Assembly (NCBI RefSeq): GCF_900105805.1
Contig: NZ_LT629788.1
Location: forward strand, 4,092,001-4,156,000
Reading direction: 5' to 3'
Source: Pseudomonas moraviensis
Lineage (GTDB): Bacteria; Pseudomonadota; Gammaproteobacteria; Pseudomonadales; Pseudomonadaceae
Length of the DNA: 64,000 nt
In this document: in pieces, positions 44,438 through 53,816 of the stretch
How positions within the stretch are numbered: position 1 is the first letter of the stretch
How the letters are laid out: every line of letters begins with the position of its first letter
Made by a program: the position numbers and the translations under genes
The notes under the pieces: model-generated
What the model was told of the DNA's origin: nothing
What the model saw: only the letters and a program-made list of their open reading frames with translations
Databases searched by the model: none

Positions 44438-45028
44438 CTAGGCAAACAATTCACCCTGCAATTCATCCAGCAATGCCTGGATTGCGTCGAGCCGCTGCTG
44501 CGGGTCGTCGAGTTGCAGCAGATCGATTTTGTCTTCTTCGGCGAAAGGCAACAGATAGGCAAGCTGATTGGCCAGTGACTGTTGGCCCGCGGCTTCGGTG
44601 CCCATGTCCAGCGCTTCGACCATGGGGTGCTCGGCCAGCGCCTTGAGCAGCGCCACCAGATCGGCGTCCTCCTCCTGCAGCGGTTGCTCGGGCTCGTCGT
44701 CGAGCCACTCGACATCGGCGAGAATCAATTGATCACGCTGCACTTCGGTGCGCAGCACATTGAAGCGTCGCCCACCCTGCACGCGGATGCCGAGCAGACC
44801 GTTGTCCTGCTGCTGGAAATCGGTGATCCGCGCCTCGCATCCCACCAGCGCGAAACCCTCCGGCGCCACGCCGACTTCACTGCCTTCAAGAATGCACACC
44901 ACCCCGAAGCCGACGCCCTGCTTCATGCAGCGGCCGATCATGTCGAGGTAGCGTGCCTCGAAGATCTGCAGATCGAGATTGCAGCCGGGGAACAGCACCG
45001 TGTTCAGCGGGAAAAGCGGCAGACTCAT
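44438..45028 (-). CDS. LON peptidase substrate-binding (N-domain) protein
   Basis: 196 residues from the ATG at 45028, for which AAGGA is 7 bases upstream; an ATG 6 bases earlier is too close to that site. LPLFPLNTVLFPGCNLDLQIFEARY is the hallmark of the Lon N-terminal (PUA-like) domain, followed by a helical part. The ATPase and protease domains are absent, as usual for this stand-alone family, whose role may be substrate recognition. It lies 10 bases after the lrgB-like gene on the same strand. Confidence 0.9.
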   Translation of the reverse strand: MSLPLFPLNTVLFPGCNLDLQIFEARYLDMIGRCMKQGVGFGVVCILEGSEVGVAPEGFALVGCEARITDFQQQDNGLLGIRVQGGRRFNVLRTEVQRDQLILADVEWLDDEPEQPLQEEDADLVALLKALAEHPMVEALDMGTEAAGQQSLANQLAYLLPFAEEDKIDLLQLDDPQQRLDAIQALLDELQGELFA

Positions 45029-45038
45029 AGACATTTCC

Positions 45039-45755
45039 TTACACCACCATCGACACCGCCAACGGCAGGAACACCGCCGTGGCCACGCCCATCAGACTCA
45101 TCGCCAGCGCGGCAAACGCGCCGCACTCATCATTTTCCTGCATCGCCACCGCCGTGCCGACCGCGTGGGCGGTCATGCCCAGCGCCATGCCGCGCGCCTC
45201 GGGGCTGTGCACGCCAAGCCGGGTCAACAGCGCGGGGCCGAAGATCGCGCCGATCACCCCGGTGATCAGCACGAACACCGCGGCCAGCGCGGCCACACCG
45301 CCGATCTGCTCGGCGACCAGCATGGCGATCGGCGAAGTCACCGATTTAGGCGCCATGGTCATCAGGATCATCTGATCGGCACCGAACCACCAGCCCAGCG
45401 CCACGCCCATGCCTGTCGCCACTACCCCGCCTATCACCAGCGTAGTAAAAATCGGCCAGAACAATTGGCGGATCCGGCGCAGATTCAGGTACAGCGGCAC
45501 CGCCAGTGCGACGGTTGCCGGCCCCAGCAGAATGCTGAGGATTTCGGTGCTCTTGCGGTACTCGGCGTAGGTCAGGCCGCAGCCGACCAGCACACCGATC
45601 ACCAACAACATGGATACCAGCACCGGTTGCAGAAAGATCCAGCGGGTTTTCTCGAACGCCGCCAGCACCAGTTGATAGGCACCGAGGGTAATGCCGATGC
45701 CGAACAGCGGATGGTGAATCACCGAGGCCCACGCGCCTTGCCAGTCGAACAGCAT
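45039..45755 (-). CDS. LrgB/CidB family membrane protein
   Basis: 238 residues with about six to seven membrane helices (for example SILLGPATVALAVPLYLNLR and MTMAPKSVTSPIAMLVAEQ, the family hallmarks). The C-terminal HSPEARGMALGMTAHAVGTA is also typical. LrgB-type proteins act with LrgA in holin/antiholin-like control of autolysis in Gram-positives and in metabolite export, for example of pyruvate or glycolate, in other groups. The ATG overlaps the lrgA-like stop by one base. Confidence 0.92.
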   Translation of the reverse strand: MLFDWQGAWASVIHHPLFGIGITLGAYQLVLAAFEKTRWIFLQPVLVSMLLVIGVLVGCGLTYAEYRKSTEILSILLGPATVALAVPLYLNLRRIRQLFWPIFTTLVIGGVVATGMGVALGWWFGADQMILMTMAPKSVTSPIAMLVAEQIGGVAALAAVFVLITGVIGAIFGPALLTRLGVHSPEARGMALGMTAHAVGTAVAMQENDECGAFAALAMSLMGVATAVFLPLAVSMVV

Positions 45756-46117
45756 CAGGACTCCTCCGCCGGCGGCGCGTGACGCTTGACCAAACGTTGC
45801 ATGAGCACGCCGGCAAAGGCCATCGACAGGATCAGCGAGACCACCAGCGCGCCGACGATCGCCCAGAAATCGGCGGCAATCGCCGTGGCATACACCATCA
45901 CGCCTACTGCCGGCGGCACCAGCAGCAACGGTAGATAACGCAGCAGACTGCCCGCCGCCTGGTTCAGCGGCTCGCCGACTTCACCGCGAATGATCAGGAA
46001 CACCAGCAACAGCAGCAGCCCGATGATCGGCCCCGGCAATATCGGCAGCAACAAGTGATTGAGCGCTGTGCCGAGCAATTGAAACAGCACCAGCAGGGTC
46101 AGGCCACGTAACAACAT
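45755..46117 (-). CDS. LrgA/CidA family holin-like membrane protein
   Basis: 120 residues with four membrane helices. FQLLGTALNHLLLPILPGPIIGLLLL and the L-L-VPPAVGVM segment (LLLVPPAVGVMVYA) are diagnostic of the LrgA/CidA family. It is the first gene of the lrgA-lrgB-Lon-domain unit, with overlapping stop/start to lrgB. The product is a small inner-membrane partner of LrgB; a simple lytic role in Pseudomonas is not established. Confidence 0.92.
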   Translation of the reverse strand: MLLRGLTLLVLFQLLGTALNHLLLPILPGPIIGLLLLLVFLIIRGEVGEPLNQAAGSLLRYLPLLLVPPAVGVMVYATAIAADFWAIVGALVVSLILSMAFAGVLMQRLVKRHAPPAEES

Positions 46118-46310
46118 CTGACATCTCCGTCTTGTATTTCACCCAGCAGGGGCCCGGCATTATAAGCATGCCGGCGCTATGGACCGGCATTCGCCAAAAG
46201 CATGGTCGGTTGACCTGAGCAAATCGCCATGATGATCTACAGTGGTTCGCAGGCCGGTCAAATCCGCCACCAGAAAAACTATAAAACCGATGAACCCAAG
46301 GAGAGTCTCA

Positions 46311-46766
46311 ATGCCCTATGTTCCCGTTGCAGAGCTCAAAGATTATGTCGGCAAGGAACTTGGACGTTCCGAATGGCTCACCATCGATCAGGAGCGCATC
46401 AACCTGTTCGCCGAAGCCACCGGTGATTTTCAGTTCATTCACGTCGACCCGGTCAAAGCCGCGCAAACGCCATTCGGCAGCACGATAGCCCACGGTTTCC
46501 TGTCGCTGTCGCTGATGCCGAAACTGATGGAAGACATCCTCGTGCTGCCCGAAGGCGTGAAGATGGTCGTCAACTATGGCCTGGACAGCGTGCGGTTCAT
46601 CCAGCCGGTCAAGGTCAATTCGAAAGTCCGATTGAAGGTCGACATGGTCGAAGTCACCGAGAAAAAACCCGGCCAGTGGCTGCTCAAGGCTACCGCGACA
46701 CTGGAGATAGAGGGCTCGGACAAACCGGCCTATATCGCCGAGCCGCTGTCACTCTGCTTCGTCTGA
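46311..46766 (+). CDS. MaoC-like hotdog dehydratase
   Basis: 151 residues from the ATG at 46311, with AAGGAGAG upstream; frame extension to 46242 has no such site. The hotdog-fold active-site pattern FAEATGDFQFIHVDPVKAA then GSTIAHGFLSLSL contains the catalytic Asp and His of (R)-specific enoyl-CoA hydratases. Members act on enoyl-CoA in fatty-acid or polyhydroxyalkanoate metabolism. No pathway neighbours are present, so the substrate is unknown. Confidence 0.9.
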   Translation: MPYVPVAELKDYVGKELGRSEWLTIDQERINLFAEATGDFQFIHVDPVKAAQTPFGSTIAHGFLSLSLMPKLMEDILVLPEGVKMVVNYGLDSVRFIQPVKVNSKVRLKVDMVEVTEKKPGQWLLKATATLEIEGSDKPAYIAEPLSLCFV

Positions 46767-46868
46767 TCATCCCGGATGCGAAGCAGCGCACGCTGTTTCG
46801 CGTCACGTCTCTATATATGCGATGCATAGCTGCGGCATACTCGGTCGCCTAATTGCCCGGATCCCGCT

Positions 46869-48596
46869 ATGCGCTCAATCGCTCGACTTGCACCCCTTGC
46901 CCTGACCCTGATGCTCACCGCTTGCGGCGACGGCGAATCGCTGTTGCCGCCGGATGCGCGCCTGCCCGATGGCGGACGCTATCGCGGCGAACTGGTCGAC
47001 GGCTTGCTGCAGGGTCAGGGCCGCGTCGACTACCCAAACGGCAGCTGGTACGCCGGGCAGTTCGACAAGGGCCAGTGGCACGGGCAAGGCGAATGGCACG
47101 GCAGCAATGGCGAGGTCTATCGCGGCCAGTTCCAGCAAGGTCTGTTTGACGGCCAGGGCAGCCTGAGCACCCATGCCAGCAGCTACACCGGCGGTTTCAA
47201 GCAGGGCCGGCGCGATGGCGAGGGTACGCTGAAAGAAAACGGCATGACCTATCGCGGCGAATTCAAGGCTGACCAGTATTCCGGCCTCGGCCGTCTGGAG
47301 ATGGACGACGGCAGCGCCTATCAAGGCCAGTTCGCCCACGGCAAACCCAACGGTGAAGGCCAGCGCGGCGACGCCAGCGGCAATGCGTTCACGGGGCATT
47401 TCGTCAACGGTCAACTGGAAGGCAATGGCACTTACACCAGCGCCGACGGCGATATCTACGTTGGCGGTTTCAAGAACAATCAACTGCACGGCAAGGGCCG
47501 CTACGAGAATGCCGACGGCGACGTCTGGCTCGGCCAGTTCAAGGAAGGCGCGCTGAGCGGCAAGGGTGAATTGATCGGCGCTGACGGCAGCCATTACATC
47601 GGTGTGTTCAACGACTGGCGATTCACCGGCCAGGGCCGTTTGAACCTGTCCGACGGCAGCTTCTACGTCGGCAGCTTCGACAACGACAGCTACTCCGGCC
47701 GCGGCACGCTGGTGCTGACCGATGGCAGCGTGCTCAGTGGCACCTGGATCAACGGCCAGCGTGTGCGAGACGCCGACGGCAAATTGCTGCCCGACACCCT
47801 CGAGCTCGGTTTGCTCGCCCAGGGTCGTCTGCTCGACGAGGCGCTGTCGGCAATCCCGGCCTCGACCCCGGCGGTCGAGTTGTACACCCTGACCCTCGGT
47901 GGCGATGGCAAGCAAAGCGTGTTTCTGCGCGAATCCGACTACGTCGCCAACATGCTCAACACGCGCTTCGGCGCCTTCGGCCAGATCCGTCTGGTCAATC
48001 ACCGCGACCACCTCGGTGACCGGCCGATGGCCACCCGCGAGAACCTGCGCCGCGCCGCGCAAACCCTCGCCGAACGCAGCGGGCCGGAAGATCTGCTGTT
48101 CATTTATCTGACCAGCCACGGCACCGCCGAGCATGAACTGGTGCTCGATCAGCCGCGCATGGAACTGGCCGACCTGCCCGCCGATGAACTCGCCGCGGTG
48201 CTCGCGCCGCTCAAGCATCGCGACAAGGTCATCGTGATTTCCTCGTGCTATTCCGGCGGTTTCATCCCGGCATTGAAGGACGAACGTACGCTGATCATGA
48301 CCGCCTCGCGTGCAGATCGGGTGTCGTTCGGCTGTTCGGAAGAAGCCAATTTCACTTACTTTGGCGACGCCCTGTTTGCTCAGGCGCTGAACCAGACCGA
48401 CGATCTGGAACAAGCTTTCAAACTGGCCAAGGCCACTGTCGCCGAACGCGAACTGGCCGACGGTTTCGAAGCCTCGGAGCCGCAGATCTGGGCACCGAAG
48501 ACCGTGCTGTCGCACTGGCAATTGCTGCGTAAACAGCAAGCGCGCAAAGCTTTGCAAAGCAGCGCATTGAACGACGCGGCGACAAAAGGCAACTAA
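46869..48596 (+). CDS. MORN-repeat lipoprotein with C13 caspase-like peptidase domain
   Basis: 575 residues. The lipoprotein signal ends LMLTAC (Cys19). Residues about 35-290 hold eleven MORN units and part of a twelfth (pattern Y-x-G-x-F-x-x-G-x-x-x-G-x-G, for example YAGQFDKGQWHGQGEW and YVGGFKNNQLHGKGRY). Residues about 335-540 form a C13/caspase-like domain with catalytic His417 (YLTSHGTAEHE) and Cys460 (VISSCYSGGFIP). It is expected to be a membrane-anchored periplasmic cysteine peptidase; the target is unknown. It lies 27 bases before the oxidoreductase gene. Confidence 0.85.
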   Translation: MRSIARLAPLALTLMLTACGDGESLLPPDARLPDGGRYRGELVDGLLQGQGRVDYPNGSWYAGQFDKGQWHGQGEWHGSNGEVYRGQFQQGLFDGQGSLSTHASSYTGGFKQGRRDGEGTLKENGMTYRGEFKADQYSGLGRLEMDDGSAYQGQFAHGKPNGEGQRGDASGNAFTGHFVNGQLEGNGTYTSADGDIYVGGFKNNQLHGKGRYENADGDVWLGQFKEGALSGKGELIGADGSHYIGVFNDWRFTGQGRLNLSDGSFYVGSFDNDSYSGRGTLVLTDGSVLSGTWINGQRVRDADGKLLPDTLELGLLAQGRLLDEALSAIPASTPAVELYTLTLGGDGKQSVFLRESDYVANMLNTRFGAFGQIRLVNHRDHLGDRPMATRENLRRAAQTLAERSGPEDLLFIYLTSHGTAEHELVLDQPRMELADLPADELAAVLAPLKHRDKVIVISSCYSGGFIPALKDERTLIMTASRADRVSFGCSEEANFTYFGDALFAQALNQTDDLEQAFKLAKATVAERELADGFEASEPQIWAPKTVLSHWQLLRKQQARKALQSSALNDAATKGN

Positions 48597-48623
48597 GCTG
48601 AACAGTATCAAGGGAGAGACACT

Positions 48624-49265
48624 ATGTACTTGACGCCTCAGCACGTATTGCTTGCCGGAGCCACCGGACTGACCGGTGAACATCTGCTCGACCGTTTGCT
48701 CAACGAGCCAACGATTACCCGTGTCCTCGCCCCATCACGCCGGCCGCTGGCCGAGCATCCGCATCTGGAAAACCCGGTCGGCGACCCGCAGACGTTTCTG
48801 CCGCAGCTCAGTGGCCGGGTCGATATCGCTTATTGCTGCCTCGGCACCACGATCAAGCAGGCCGGCTCCGAAGAAGCCTTTCGCGCAGTGGATCTGGACA
48901 TGGTCGTGGCGTTTGCCAAACGCGCGCGGGAGATGGGCGCGCGGCACCTGATCGTGATCAGCGCGATTGGCGCCGATCCGAATTCCTCGGTGTTCTACAA
49001 CCGCGTCAAAGGCGAGATGGAACAGGCCCTGCGCGCGCAGAACTGGCCGCAACTGACCATCTGCCGACCTTCGCTGTTGCTGGGCGAGCGCATTGAACCG
49101 CGTCTGGCCGAGCAACTGGCCGGGCCGTTATCGAAGCTGATTCCAGGGAAATACCACGGCATCGAAGCCTGCCAATTGGCACGGGCGATGTGGCGCCTGG
49201 CGCTGGAAGAACAGGATGGGGTGCGGGTGATCGAATCGGATGAGCTGCGCAAGTTAGGCAAATAA
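48624..49265 (+). CDS. NAD(P)-binding oxidoreductase (HTATIP2/SDR-like)
   Basis: 213 residues. The Rossmann motif GATGLTGEHLL near the N-terminus binds NAD(P). YCCLGTTIKQAGSEEAFRAVD, VISAIGADPNSSVFYNRVKGEME (with the YxxxK pair) and RPSLLLGER match the small atypical SDR family related to human HTATIP2. The substrate is unknown. GGGAGAG precedes the ATG. It may be cotranscribed with the MORN-C13 gene. A REP pair follows. Confidence 0.88.
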   Translation: MYLTPQHVLLAGATGLTGEHLLDRLLNEPTITRVLAPSRRPLAEHPHLENPVGDPQTFLPQLSGRVDIAYCCLGTTIKQAGSEEAFRAVDLDMVVAFAKRAREMGARHLIVISAIGADPNSSVFYNRVKGEMEQALRAQNWPQLTICRPSLLLGERIEPRLAEQLAGPLSKLIPGKYHGIEACQLARAMWRLALEEQDGVRVIESDELRKLGK

Positions 49266-49283
49266 CTCTGGGACTTTCAGAAC

Positions 49284-49361
49284 CAAAAGATCGCAGCCTT
49301 CGGCAGCTCCTACAGAAGACCCCATTCCCCTGTAGGAGCTGCCGAAGGCTGCGATCTTTTG
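49284..49361. repeat. REP pair, family A
   Basis: CAAAAGATCGCAGCCTTCGG and its perfect inverse copy lie between two convergent genes. The T-rich end may act as a terminator. Confidence 0.85.
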
Positions 49362-49365
49362 ACCT

Positions 49366-49650
49366 TTACAACCCGCCAGTCGCCTGGAATCCCACGCCGA
49401 TCACAGTCAGCAAAGACAGCGGCAACAACAGCGTGTCGAGCAACGCGCTGGCCGGCAGGTCCACGCCCGGGTAACTCGGCGCCTCGGCACCAAACCGATC
49501 CATCGCACAGCAGCCGCCATTCAACGCATACAAATCCAGCCGCGTCCCGGCATACACCACCGGCGCGCCGGGTTTCGCCGCATCCAGCGTGCGCGCGGTG
49601 GCACACCCGGTCAGCAGCACCGCCAGCACGAGCACCGGCAGCTTATTCAT
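49366..49650 (-). CDS. YceK/YidQ family lipoprotein
   Basis: 94 residues. The lipoprotein signal ends AVLLTGC (Cys16). GTRLDLYALNGGCCAMD and the downstream DLPASALLDTLLLPLSL are the hallmark of the YceK/YidQ (DUF1375) family of small outer-membrane lipoproteins of unknown role. The start overlaps the end of ubiX by 8 bases, so it is translationally coupled to it and forms the end of mpl-ubiX-yceK. Confidence 0.88.
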   Translation of the reverse strand: MNKLPVLVLAVLLTGCATARTLDAAKPGAPVVYAGTRLDLYALNGGCCAMDRFGAEAPSYPGVDLPASALLDTLLLPLSLLTVIGVGFQATGGL

Positions 49651-50290
49651 CGCTGCTCAGATGATGCTCACCCCAACGCGGCAACATGTCCTGCGGGATG
49701 CCGAGCAGATTGAGAATCCGCGCCACGACGAAGTCGATCAAATCATCGATGGTCTGCGGCTGGTGATAGAAGCCCGGCGACGCCGGCAAAATGGTCACGC
49801 CCAGGTTCGACAGCTTGAGCATGTGCTCCAGATGAATGCTCGAGTACGGCGCCTCCCGCGGCACCAGAATCAACTGGCGACGCTCTTTCAGCGTGACGTC
49901 GGCCGCGCGTTCGATGAGGTTGTTGCAGGCACCGGTCGCAATTGCCGACAGCGTCCCGGTCGAGCACGGCACCACCACCATTGCCGCCGGCGCACCGGAG
50001 CCGGAGGCCACCGGGGACATCCAGTCTTCCTTGCCATACACCCGAATCTGCCCGGCGGCGGCACCGGTGTACTCGGTGAGAAAGGCCTGCATCATCTGTG
50101 GTTTGTTCGGCAGGGACACGTCGGTCTCGGTGGCCATCACCAGTTGCGCAGCCTTGGAAATCAGGAAGTGCACTTCGCGATCTTCGCGTACCAGACAATC
50201 AAGCAGGCGCAAACCGTACTGCGCGCCCGAGGCGCCGGTCATCGCCAGGGTGATGCGTTCCGGGCCGCCGGCCTGGGAAAAAGTGTTCAT
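49643..50290 (-). CDS. ubiX: Flavin prenyltransferase UbiX
   Basis: 215 residues from the ATG at 50290. UbiX joins dimethylallyl phosphate to FMN, making the prenyl-FMN cofactor of UbiD-type decarboxylases used in ubiquinone synthesis. ITLAMTGASGAQYGLRLLD, VVPCSTGTLSAIATGACNNLIERAADV and REAPYSSIHLEHMLKLS are diagnostic. Its ATG overlaps the mpl stop (ATGA). A longer upstream frame runs through mpl and is rejected. Confidence 0.95.
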   Translation of the reverse strand: MNTFSQAGGPERITLAMTGASGAQYGLRLLDCLVREDREVHFLISKAAQLVMATETDVSLPNKPQMMQAFLTEYTGAAAGQIRVYGKEDWMSPVASGSGAPAAMVVVPCSTGTLSAIATGACNNLIERAADVTLKERRQLILVPREAPYSSIHLEHMLKLSNLGVTILPASPGFYHQPQTIDDLIDFVVARILNLLGIPQDMLPRWGEHHLSSDE

Positions 50291-51636
50291 TGCAGCGCCT
50301 CGGCGAGTTTGCCGTGCAGCCCGCCGAAGCCACCGTTGCTCATGATCACCACGTGGGTGCCGGGCTGCGCCTGGCTCTTCACGCGCTCGATGATGCCTTC
50401 CAGCGAATCGCTGACGATCGACGGCACCGTGCACAACGCAGCGGTTGCAGCCAAGTCCCAGCCAAGGTTGGCCGGGGCGTACCAGATCACCTGATCGGCA
50501 TCGACCACGCTGTCCGGCAAGCCGTCACGGTGGGCGCCGAGTTTCATCGAATTGGAGCGCGGCTCGATGATCGCAATCAGTGGCGCGTCGCCGATGCGTT
50601 TACGTAGGCCATCAAGCGTGGTGGCGATGGCGGTCGGGTGGTGAGCGAAATCGTCGTAAATGGTGATGCCGCGCACCTCAGCGACTTTCTCCATACGGCG
50701 TTTGACGTTCTTGAACGCGCTCAACCCGGCAATGCCCATCGATGGCACCACACCGACATGCCGCGCCGCAGCCAGAGCAGCCAAGGCATTGGCGACGTTG
50801 TGCTGACCGGTCAATTCCCACTCGACGGTGCCTTGCGACACACCTTCGAACATCACTTCGAATGCCGAGCCGTCTTCGCTGAGCAACTTGACCTGCCACA
50901 GACCGCCGGCACCGGTGGTTTGCACCGGGGTCCAGCAACCCATTTCAATCACGCGCTGCAAGGCCGGCTCGGTGGTCGGGTGGATCACCAGGCCTTCGCT
51001 CGGGATGGTGCGAACCAAGTGGTGGAACTGTCGTTCGATCGCCGGCAGATCGGGGAAGATGTCGGCGTGATCGAACTCAAGGTTGTTGAGGATCGCGGTG
51101 CGCGGGCGGTAGTGGACGAATTTCGAGCGCTTGTCGAAGAAGGCGCTGTCGTATTCGTCAGCCTCGATCACAAAGAATGGGGTGCCGCCCAGGCGCGCCG
51201 ACACAGAGAAATTCTGCGGCACGCCGCCGATGAGGAAACCCGGGCTCATGCCGGCGTATTCCAGCACCCAGGCGAGCATGCTGCTGGTGGTGGTCTTGCC
51301 GTGGGTACCGGCAACGGCCAGTACCCAGCGCCCTTGCAGGACATGATCGGCCAGCCATTGCGGGCCGGAGACGTACGGCAGGCCTTTGTTCAGCACATAT
51401 TCCACCGCCGGGTTGCCACGGGACATGGCATTGCCGATCACCACCAGATCCGGCGCCGGATCGAGCTGCGCCGGGTCATAACCCTGCGTCAGCTGAATGC
51501 CCTGGGCCTCGAGCTGCGTGCTCATCGGCGGATAGACGTTGGCGTCGGAGCCGGTCACGTGATGGCCCAGCTCTTTGGCCAACACCGCCATCGAGCCCAT
51601 GAAAGTCCCGCAGATACCCAGAATATGAATGTGCAT
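50287..51636 (-). CDS. mpl: UDP-MurNAc:L-Ala-gamma-D-Glu-mDAP ligase Mpl
   Basis: 449 residues from the ATG at 51636 (MHIHILGICGTFMGSMAVLAK). Mpl reattaches recycled murein tripeptide to UDP-MurNAc in the cytoplasm. The Mur-ligase signatures are AGTHGKTTTSSMLAWVLE (P-loop), IEADEYDSAFFDKRSKF and TIYDDFAHHPTAI. It complements the LD-carboxypeptidase and transglycosylases elsewhere in the window in wall recycling. ubiX follows with an overlapping start. Confidence 0.96.
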   Translation of the reverse strand: MHIHILGICGTFMGSMAVLAKELGHHVTGSDANVYPPMSTQLEAQGIQLTQGYDPAQLDPAPDLVVIGNAMSRGNPAVEYVLNKGLPYVSGPQWLADHVLQGRWVLAVAGTHGKTTTSSMLAWVLEYAGMSPGFLIGGVPQNFSVSARLGGTPFFVIEADEYDSAFFDKRSKFVHYRPRTAILNNLEFDHADIFPDLPAIERQFHHLVRTIPSEGLVIHPTTEPALQRVIEMGCWTPVQTTGAGGLWQVKLLSEDGSAFEVMFEGVSQGTVEWELTGQHNVANALAALAAARHVGVVPSMGIAGLSAFKNVKRRMEKVAEVRGITIYDDFAHHPTAIATTLDGLRKRIGDAPLIAIIEPRSNSMKLGAHRDGLPDSVVDADQVIWYAPANLGWDLAATAALCTVPSIVSDSLEGIIERVKSQAQPGTHVVIMSNGGFGGLHGKLAEALQ

Positions 51637-51751
51637 AGTCGACCTCGTAAAACATGGCCGCAGGTTAGCGTAGGGAGGGGGAAATGGCACTCTTTAGCTG
51701 AAGGATGAAGACGGGTTGGCGGCTACATCTGCGCACGGCTTCAGACCGCAG

Positions 51752-51900
51752 CCCCTCACCCCAGCCCTCTCCCCAGGGAGAGGGAGCCGATCTCGGTCGC
51801 CTTCAAATCCTGAGTTCGGCTCGATATTTCAGGTCGGCGTAAATCGCCAAAACACCTCGGTCAGTCCCCTCTCCCTCTGGGAGAGGGTTAGGGTGAGGGC
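51752..51900. repeat. Family D inverted repeat (CCCTCTCCC/GGGAGAGGG)
   Basis: Units reading CCCTCACCCCAGCCCTCTCC and CCCTCTCCCTCTGGGAGAGG flank about 65 bases; each unit is itself a small hairpin. The same type occurs at 62624-62663. It lies between the divergent mpl start and the end of the regulator gene. Confidence 0.75.
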
Positions 51901-51902
51901 TT

Positions 51903-53816
51903 TCAGCTGACACGCCGCTCAATTCCGTGTTTACGCAGTTTTCTATAAAGGGTGTTGCGGCTTACGCCCAGTTGCTGCGCTGTATGGGTCATGTGCCACC
52001 GGGTCTGCTCCAGCACACTGAGCAATGCGAGGCGCTCGGCATCTTCCAGTGGCTGTGCGGCAGTGTCGGCCGCCACAACCGCCGGCCGCGCCTGGCGAAT
52101 CATCACCGGTAAATCCTCAACCCCGACCCGCCCGCCATCACACAACGCCGCCAGCGTGCGCAGGACATTGCGCAGTTGCCGCACGTTCCCCGGCCAGTTG
52201 AACGCCAGCAACGCCTGCCGCGCCGGTTCTTCGATCAGGATCGTTTCGCCTACAGCCTCCTCGGCCAATAGAAAATCCAGCAACTGCGATTTATCACTGC
52301 GTTCACGCAATGCTGGCAACGCCACTTCCAGCCCGTTCAAGCGGTAATACAGATCCTCGCGAAAACTGCCATCCTCGACCCGCTCCAGCAGATTGCGGTG
52401 CGTCGCGCTGATGATCCGCACGTTCACCGCTTGCGGTTCGCCGCCAATCGGCACCACTTGCCGATCCTCCAGCACACGCAGCAAGCGCGTCTGCAAGGCC
52501 AGTGGCATGTCGCCGATTTCATCGAGAAACAACGTGCCGCCATCGGCCTGTTGCAGTTTGCCGCGCATGCCGTCCTTGCGCGCGCCAGTGAAGCTGCCCC
52601 CGCGATAGCCGAACAGTTCGCTCTCGATCAGGCTTTCCGGAATGGCTGCACAATTGAGTGCGACGAAGGCATTGCCGCAGCGCTGGCTGGCCTGATGCAC
52701 TGCCTTGGCGAACGCCTCTTTGCCCGAACCGGTTTCGCCGTTGATCAACAGCGGCACGTCGCGCTCGAACACGCGCAGGGCTTTGCGGAACTCGGCCTGC
52801 AAAGCTTCGTCGCCGAGGCAAATGCCGGACAGGCGTGGCGCCGGCGCAGGGATGGGCGTTGGGACAATCGCTGTCGGCTTGCGCGATTCGCCGCGCAACA
52901 CGGCAAACAAATGCCGCCCATCACAGGTACGCAGCGGCCAACTGGCGCTGGCATTGGCGCTCGCACGGCCAAGCAATTCGTCCAGCGAGCAATCGAAAAA
53001 CGCTTCCACCGGTTGCCCGAGCAGACCACCGCGACCATGTCCGAGCAGGTTCAGCGCGCTCTGGTTGACCGCGCTGATCCGCCCTTCGCCGTCGAACGCC
53101 AATAGTCCTTCGCTGAACAAGCCGACGGACTCGGCCTGCAGGTGAAAACGCAGCAACCACTGATTGTCGAAACAGCGCAGGAAGTAGCAGCTCTCGATCA
53201 TCTTCGCCGACAGATTGACCAGCGCCATGGTATGGAACTGGCTTTGCCGCGAGACGTCCGGCCGCGCCGAGGAGACGTCGAGTACCGCCAGCAGCTCGCC
53301 ATGCGGATCGAACACCGGGCTCGCCGAGCAGGTCAGCCCGGTGTGGCGGCCGCGAAAGTGTTCGTCCTGGTGAATGGTCAGCGCCTGACGCTCGACCAGG
53401 CAGGTGCCGATGCCGTTGGTGCCTTCGCAGGCTTCGCTCCAGTCGGCGCCAAGCCAGAGCCCGGCGCGCTCGAAAATCTTGCGTTCGGCAGGCGCGGTGA
53501 CGCAATTGAGGATCACCCCACGCGCGTCAGTCAGCAGCACCGCGTGACCGGCCCCGGAGAGCTGTTGATGCAAGCTGCTCATTTCGGTACCGGCGATCTG
53601 CAACACTTGCTGCAGACGTTCGCGACTTTCCAGCACCCGGCCATGCTCGAGCACGGTCGGGGCCATGGTCACAGAAGGATCGAGGTGATAGTCCTCAAGA
53701 CAGCGCAGCCACGAACGGGCGATCGACGGATCGGCTCCGGGGCCGTGCAGGTGCGGTTTGCCCTGGATGACGGTGAGAACCTGGCGGGCATGGCGACTCA
53801 AATGGTTGTCGTGCAT
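51903..53816 (-). CDS. AcoR-type sigma-54-dependent activator, probable regulator of the ethanolamine genes
   Basis: 637 residues. The order is an N-terminal GAF-like sensor (about 60-230), a PAS-like segment (about 240-300), an AAA+ domain with Walker A GETGSGKE (about 360), the sigma-54 contact loop GSFTGA (about 405) and FLDEIGDMP, and a Fis-type helix-turn-helix (HTAQQLGVSRNTLYRKL). The contact loop has Ser in place of the common Ala (GAFTGA), a variation also seen in other activators. It is divergent from exaC, whose promoter has a sigma-54 box and two matching upstream sites, so activation of exaC and the eut genes is a strong inference. The inducer is probably ethanolamine or acetaldehyde. 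Confidence 0.9.
   Translation of the reverse strand: MHDNHLSRHARQVLTVIQGKPHLHGPGADPSIARSWLRCLEDYHLDPSVTMAPTVLEHGRVLESRERLQQVLQIAGTEMSSLHQQLSGAGHAVLLTDARGVILNCVTAPAERKIFERAGLWLGADWSEACEGTNGIGTCLVERQALTIHQDEHFRGRHTGLTCSASPVFDPHGELLAVLDVSSARPDVSRQSQFHTMALVNLSAKMIESCYFLRCFDNQWLLRFHLQAESVGLFSEGLLAFDGEGRISAVNQSALNLLGHGRGGLLGQPVEAFFDCSLDELLGRASANASASWPLRTCDGRHLFAVLRGESRKPTAIVPTPIPAPAPRLSGICLGDEALQAEFRKALRVFERDVPLLINGETGSGKEAFAKAVHQASQRCGNAFVALNCAAIPESLIESELFGYRGGSFTGARKDGMRGKLQQADGGTLFLDEIGDMPLALQTRLLRVLEDRQVVPIGGEPQAVNVRIISATHRNLLERVEDGSFREDLYYRLNGLEVALPALRERSDKSQLLDFLLAEEAVGETILIEEPARQALLAFNWPGNVRQLRNVLRTLAALCDGGRVGVEDLPVMIRQARPAVVAADTAAQPLEDAERLALLSVLEQTRWHMTHTAQQLGVSRNTLYRKLRKHGIERRVS

Noticed and set aside
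47000..47770. A tandem DNA repeat or CRISPR-like array
   Set aside because: The regular pattern is the coding sequence of MORN repeats, with degenerate DNA and no spacer structure.
46875..48683. A 602-codon open frame on the minus strand
   Set aside because: It mirrors the MORN-repeat gene; the apparent repeats in it only reflect the repeats on the other strand.
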